Part shown: positions 5,537 to 7,594 of the stretch, one piece after another | Position numbering within the stretch: the stretch's first letter is position 1 | Layout of the letters: each line of letters starts with the position of its first letter | Source of the DNA: Bacillota bacterium | GTDB lineage: Bacteria; Bacillota; Clostridia; Acetivibrionales; DSM-1351 | Length of the DNA: 7,594 nt | Assembly: GCA_023412635.1 (NCBI GenBank) | Contig: JAEYNI010000008.1 | Coordinates: 1-7,594 of the forward strand | Direction: 5' to 3' | The notes under the pieces: model-generated | Seen by the model: only the letters and a program-made list of their open reading frames with translations | The model's database searches: none | Told to the model about the DNA's origin: nothing | Position numbers and translations under genes: made by a program

Positions 5537-6520
5537 TTACATTGCACTGAACTTTTCTAAAAACTCCTTTAAGTACTTTACTTCATCTATAACCTCTTCA
5601 AGTCTGTTAATATAGTTTTGCTCCGACCAGCTCTTTCTGCTGTTATAATATTTATTTACAACTCTCCAGAACTTCTGAGGGAACATGAGCATTAGCTTCA
5701 TCAGATCCAGTTCACTTTCGGACAGGGCTTCTATTTTACTGTACTCATTAATTATCAACGCCGCTTCATTAATGTCCCACTGGCACTTCCGCATTTTACG
5801 CCTAAGCAGGTTGACCAGATCATAAACCTTCAGATCATAGCAGCAATACTCAAAATTAATAAGATATAATTCATTATTCTGGACGAATATATTATGATGA
5901 TTAAAATCGTGGTGGGAGATATTTTTATTTTTTTCAGTATCCTCAACCAACTCATAGTAATCCGATGTATCAAGAAGATTCAACGCTCTTTCACCAAGCT
6001 CATAAAAGTAATCCACGTGCTTACACATTAGATTATCAAACTTCATCTTGCCTTTTACAGCATTCTTCTTCAGCTTCTTTATCTCATCCAGACGTTTTCT
6101 ATAAGTGGACGGCAATCTGCCAAGTTCAATTCTTGGACTGCTGTTTTCAGAGCTACTAAAGCCAAGGGAGGCCCGATGCATTTTGGCCAGGAGTCTCGCG
6201 CACTTAATACTTTCCTCTCTGTTATCCAGATTTGACTCGCGCCCCTCCACATATCTGCTCATATATATTGTTTGGTCATTGTAGGTAATACATGAACTGC
6301 CTGAGTTGGTAAATATAGTTCTGTCTATATTGCAAAAGCCATTATGGTAAAGATGTTCCTTAACTTCAGCAATAAAGTTGATTCTATCAGGTTTCAGACT
6401 TGTTATTTTAATCAGTCTTTTACCGTTGTCAGTATTTGCAATAAACATATCCCTAAAATTACTGATACTATTTATTTTAATATCATAATTTTCCTGCAGT
6501 TCCCTTTCCAATTCATGCAT
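5537..6520 (-). CDS. CotS-family spore coat protein, APH/choline-kinase fold
   Basis: This 327-residue protein (331 if started at 6532) has the aminoglycoside-phosphotransferase-like fold of the CotS/YutH/YsxE spore coat group. A nucleotide-lobe lysine is suggested in KRLIKIT near residue 38. The catalytic-loop equivalent of HxDxxxxN is seen as HHDFNHHN (203-210). The family motif DLKVYDLVNLLRRKMRK follows at about 229. An oddity is that the metal-binding IDFD expected after the loop reads INFE (221-224), replacing the key Asp with Asn, so phosphotransfer may be lost or altered. The start at 6520 is preferred because GGAGG (6526-6530) lies 5 bases upstream; the ATG at 6532 has only a weak AGGT. 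The gene is a single transcription unit ended by the hairpin at 5452-5486. A role in the spore coat is inferred from the family; another small-molecule kinase role is possible. Confidence 0.8.
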   Translation of the reverse strand: MHELERELQENYDIKINSISNFRDMFIANTDNGKRLIKITSLKPDRINFIAEVKEHLYHNGFCNIDRTIFTNSGSSCITYNDQTIYMSRYVEGRESNLDNREESIKCARLLAKMHRASLGFSSSENSSPRIELGRLPSTYRKRLDEIKKLKKNAVKGKMKFDNLMCKHVDYFYELGERALNLLDTSDYYELVEDTEKNKNISHHDFNHHNIFVQNNELYLINFEYCCYDLKVYDLVNLLRRKMRKCQWDINEAALIINEYSKIEALSESELDLMKLMLMFPQKFWRVVNKYYNSRKSWSEQNYINRLEEVIDEVKYLKEFLEKFSAM

Positions 6521-6748
6521 ATAGGCCTCCATATACTACCTGAACTTAGCGGCTACAAGTTAATCCGGTTACTCCCATAAAGTGTACTTTTGAGACAAAT
6601 TAGTGATTACTGACTATAACTTGTTATTAGCAGAACTTTCGCTATTAGATTATATGAACCTTCGGCAATATGTAGAATTAAAATAATATACTTAGTGCTT
6701 TATATTGATTAGGGACAAACTTAATAAGGCCAAAAAACTTTCCTCGAC
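6521..6748 (-). other. Leader and promoter region of the CotS-like gene, no gene seen
   Basis: I find no credible coding frame here. A TATAAT (6649-6654, minus strand) lies about 130 bases upstream of the start but lacks a good -35, and no convincing sporulation-sigma promoter could be placed by eye. The GGAGG at 6526-6530 is the ribosome binding site. Together with the terminator to the right, this covers the gene-free stretch before the oxidoreductase gene. Confidence 0.5.
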
Positions 6749-6789
6749 AAAAAAATCCGTCTGGAGTAACATTCCAGACGGATTTTTTT
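6749..6789 (-). terminator. Strong intrinsic terminator of porB
   Basis: A 17-bp perfect inverted repeat, including seven A/T pairs at its base, joins 6749-6765 and 6773-6789 around a 7-base loop. The core stem is ATCCGTCTGGA/TCCAGACGGAT, and a run of seven T follows on the minus strand. It lies 47 bases past the gene's stop. The symmetrical A and T runs let it work in both directions. Confidence 0.95.
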
Positions 6790-6836
6790 ATTATTTGACA
6801 AAGGGCGAAGTAGTCCCTTCTTCTTTTTTAATTGAT

Positions 6837-7594
6837 TTATGCTTCTTCTCCAGCGAGCTTCAAGAGGTCTTCCCATCTCTTGTCAACTTCCTTCTGGATT
6901 TCTTCAATCATATACTCATTTCCAGCCTTAAACAAGTGTTTGAATCTTCCCTGTTTCTTTAAGAAATCAACAACTGGAAGCTTGTTCTTTGGCTTGTAGT
7001 TAACGATATACTTACCGTCGATAATTTCATACAATGGCCAGAAGCAAGTTTCAACAGCTAACTTGTTCAATTCCATCAAATCAGGAGTATTGTAGATCCA
7101 ACCTCTTGGGCATGGAGCCAATACGTTCATGAATGCTGCACCCTTTGTATAAAGAGCCTTTTCTGACTTTTCATAAAGGTCCTTCATGTTTCCGATAGCT
7201 GCTGTCTGACAAACATAGGGCAGGTTGTGGCTAGCCATAATACCTGTCAAATCTTTTCTCCACTGCAACTTACCTGGAATAACCTTACCAGCAGGTGAAG
7301 TAGTAGTATCAGCATACTTAGGTGTAGCTGATGATCTCTGTATACCGGTGTTCATGTATGCTCCGTTGTCATAGCATACATAAACCATATCATGACCTCT
7401 TTCCATTGCACCTGAAAGAGATTGGAGACCTATATCATAAGTTCCACCGTCACCACCAAAAGCGATAAACTTGGTTTCACCCTTTATTTTTCCTTTTTTC
7501 TTCATTGCAACGTATGCAGCCTCAGCACCTGAAACTGATGCAGCTGAGTTTTCGAATGCGTTGTGAATAAAGGAATCTTTCCATGCTGTATATG
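6837..7594 (-). CDS. porB: Pyruvate:ferredoxin oxidoreductase beta subunit, 5' end outside window
   Basis: This is the thiamine-pyrophosphate-binding subunit of the multi-subunit enzyme that converts pyruvate and CoA to acetyl-CoA and CO2, reducing ferredoxin. The frame stays open to the window edge, so the ATG at 7505 is internal, not the start. A total of 251 codons are visible, beginning YTAWKDSFIHNAFEN. The family is usually a little over 300 residues, so roughly 60 N-terminal residues, with the CxxC cluster ligands, are missing. The TPP-binding segment GDGGTYDIG lies at visible residues 47-55 and DNGAYMNTGIQRS at 75-87. CPRGW (161-165) and the C-terminal PVVDFLKKQGRFKHL are also typical. 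It is probably the last gene of a gamma-delta-alpha-beta operon, since a strong terminator follows. A related 2-oxoacid:ferredoxin oxidoreductase is the alternative, but the C-terminal half fits pyruvate best. Confidence 0.93.
   Translation of the reverse strand, partial: YTAWKDSFIHNAFENSAASVSGAEAAYVAMKKKGKIKGETKFIAFGGDGGTYDIGLQSLSGAMERGHDMVYVCYDNGAYMNTGIQRSSATPKYADTTTSPAGKVIPGKLQWRKDLTGIMASHNLPYVCQTAAIGNMKDLYEKSEKALYTKGAAFMNVLAPCPRGWIYNTPDLMELNKLAVETCFWPLYEIIDGKYIVNYKPKNKLPVVDFLKKQGRFKHLFKAGNEYMIEEIQKEVDKRWEDLLKLAGEEA

Noticed and set aside
6705..6962. Plus-strand open frame covering the porB terminator and 3' end
   Set aside because: It crosses a 17-bp terminator stem and is antisense to porB, and its translation has no recognisable features.
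7503..7505. ATG as the start codon of porB
   Set aside because: The frame continues upstream with family-typical sequence (YTAWKDSFIHNAFEN) to the window edge, so this Met is internal.

Overview
The window looks like chromosomal DNA from a low-GC, anaerobic, spore-forming clostridium, possibly of the Ruminiclostridium/Acetivibrio type. This rests on AT-rich intergenic DNA, strong AGGAGG-type ribosome binding sites, TTG start codons, a pyruvate:ferredoxin oxidoreductase gene, a formate-tetrahydrofolate ligase gene and a CotS-type spore-coat kinase-fold gene. The genus is inference. I see no tRNA or rRNA genes, CRISPR arrays, insertion sequences or phage genes.

Layout. (1) fhs (24-1694, +) encodes a full-length formate-tetrahydrofolate ligase and ends at a clear intrinsic terminator. 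(2) 1695-2081 is a gene-free stretch. It holds the terminator, a possible remnant of a coding frame on the minus strand (1827-1970), candidate promoters and a perfect 12-bp palindrome just upstream of the next gene. (3) 2082-3654 (+) is a sigma factor/anti-sigma pair of ECF type, translationally coupled by an 8-base overlap. The sigma gene carries three perfect 12-base tandem repeats that lengthen the first helix of its region 2. (4) 3663-3746 is a convergent intergenic region with two long perfect inverted repeats. (5) 3786-5314 (-) is a second, unrelated-looking ECF sigma/anti-sigma pair, coupled by a 4-base overlap and preceded by a good ECF-type promoter, which suggests autoregulation. (6) 5537-6520 (-) is a CotS/APH-fold protein whose metal-binding Asp appears replaced by Asn, with its own terminator at 5452-5486. 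(7) 6837-7594 (-) is the 3' part of the pyruvate:ferredoxin oxidoreductase beta subunit gene, running off the right edge and followed by a 17-bp-stem terminator.

How the genes fit together. fhs (one-carbon metabolism) and porB (pyruvate/acetyl-CoA) are core-metabolism genes flanking a signalling and sporulation segment. The two sigma/anti-sigma modules sit tail to tail. Each codes for a cytoplasmic sigma factor held by a single-pass membrane anti-sigma factor whose extracellular C-terminal domain (DUF4367-like) presumably senses envelope conditions. Nothing here forms an obviously new multi-gene system. The most unusual items are the repeat-expanded sigma factor, the tail-to-tail arrangement of two modules, the ECF-type promoter, the altered kinase-fold active site and the paired hairpins between the modules.
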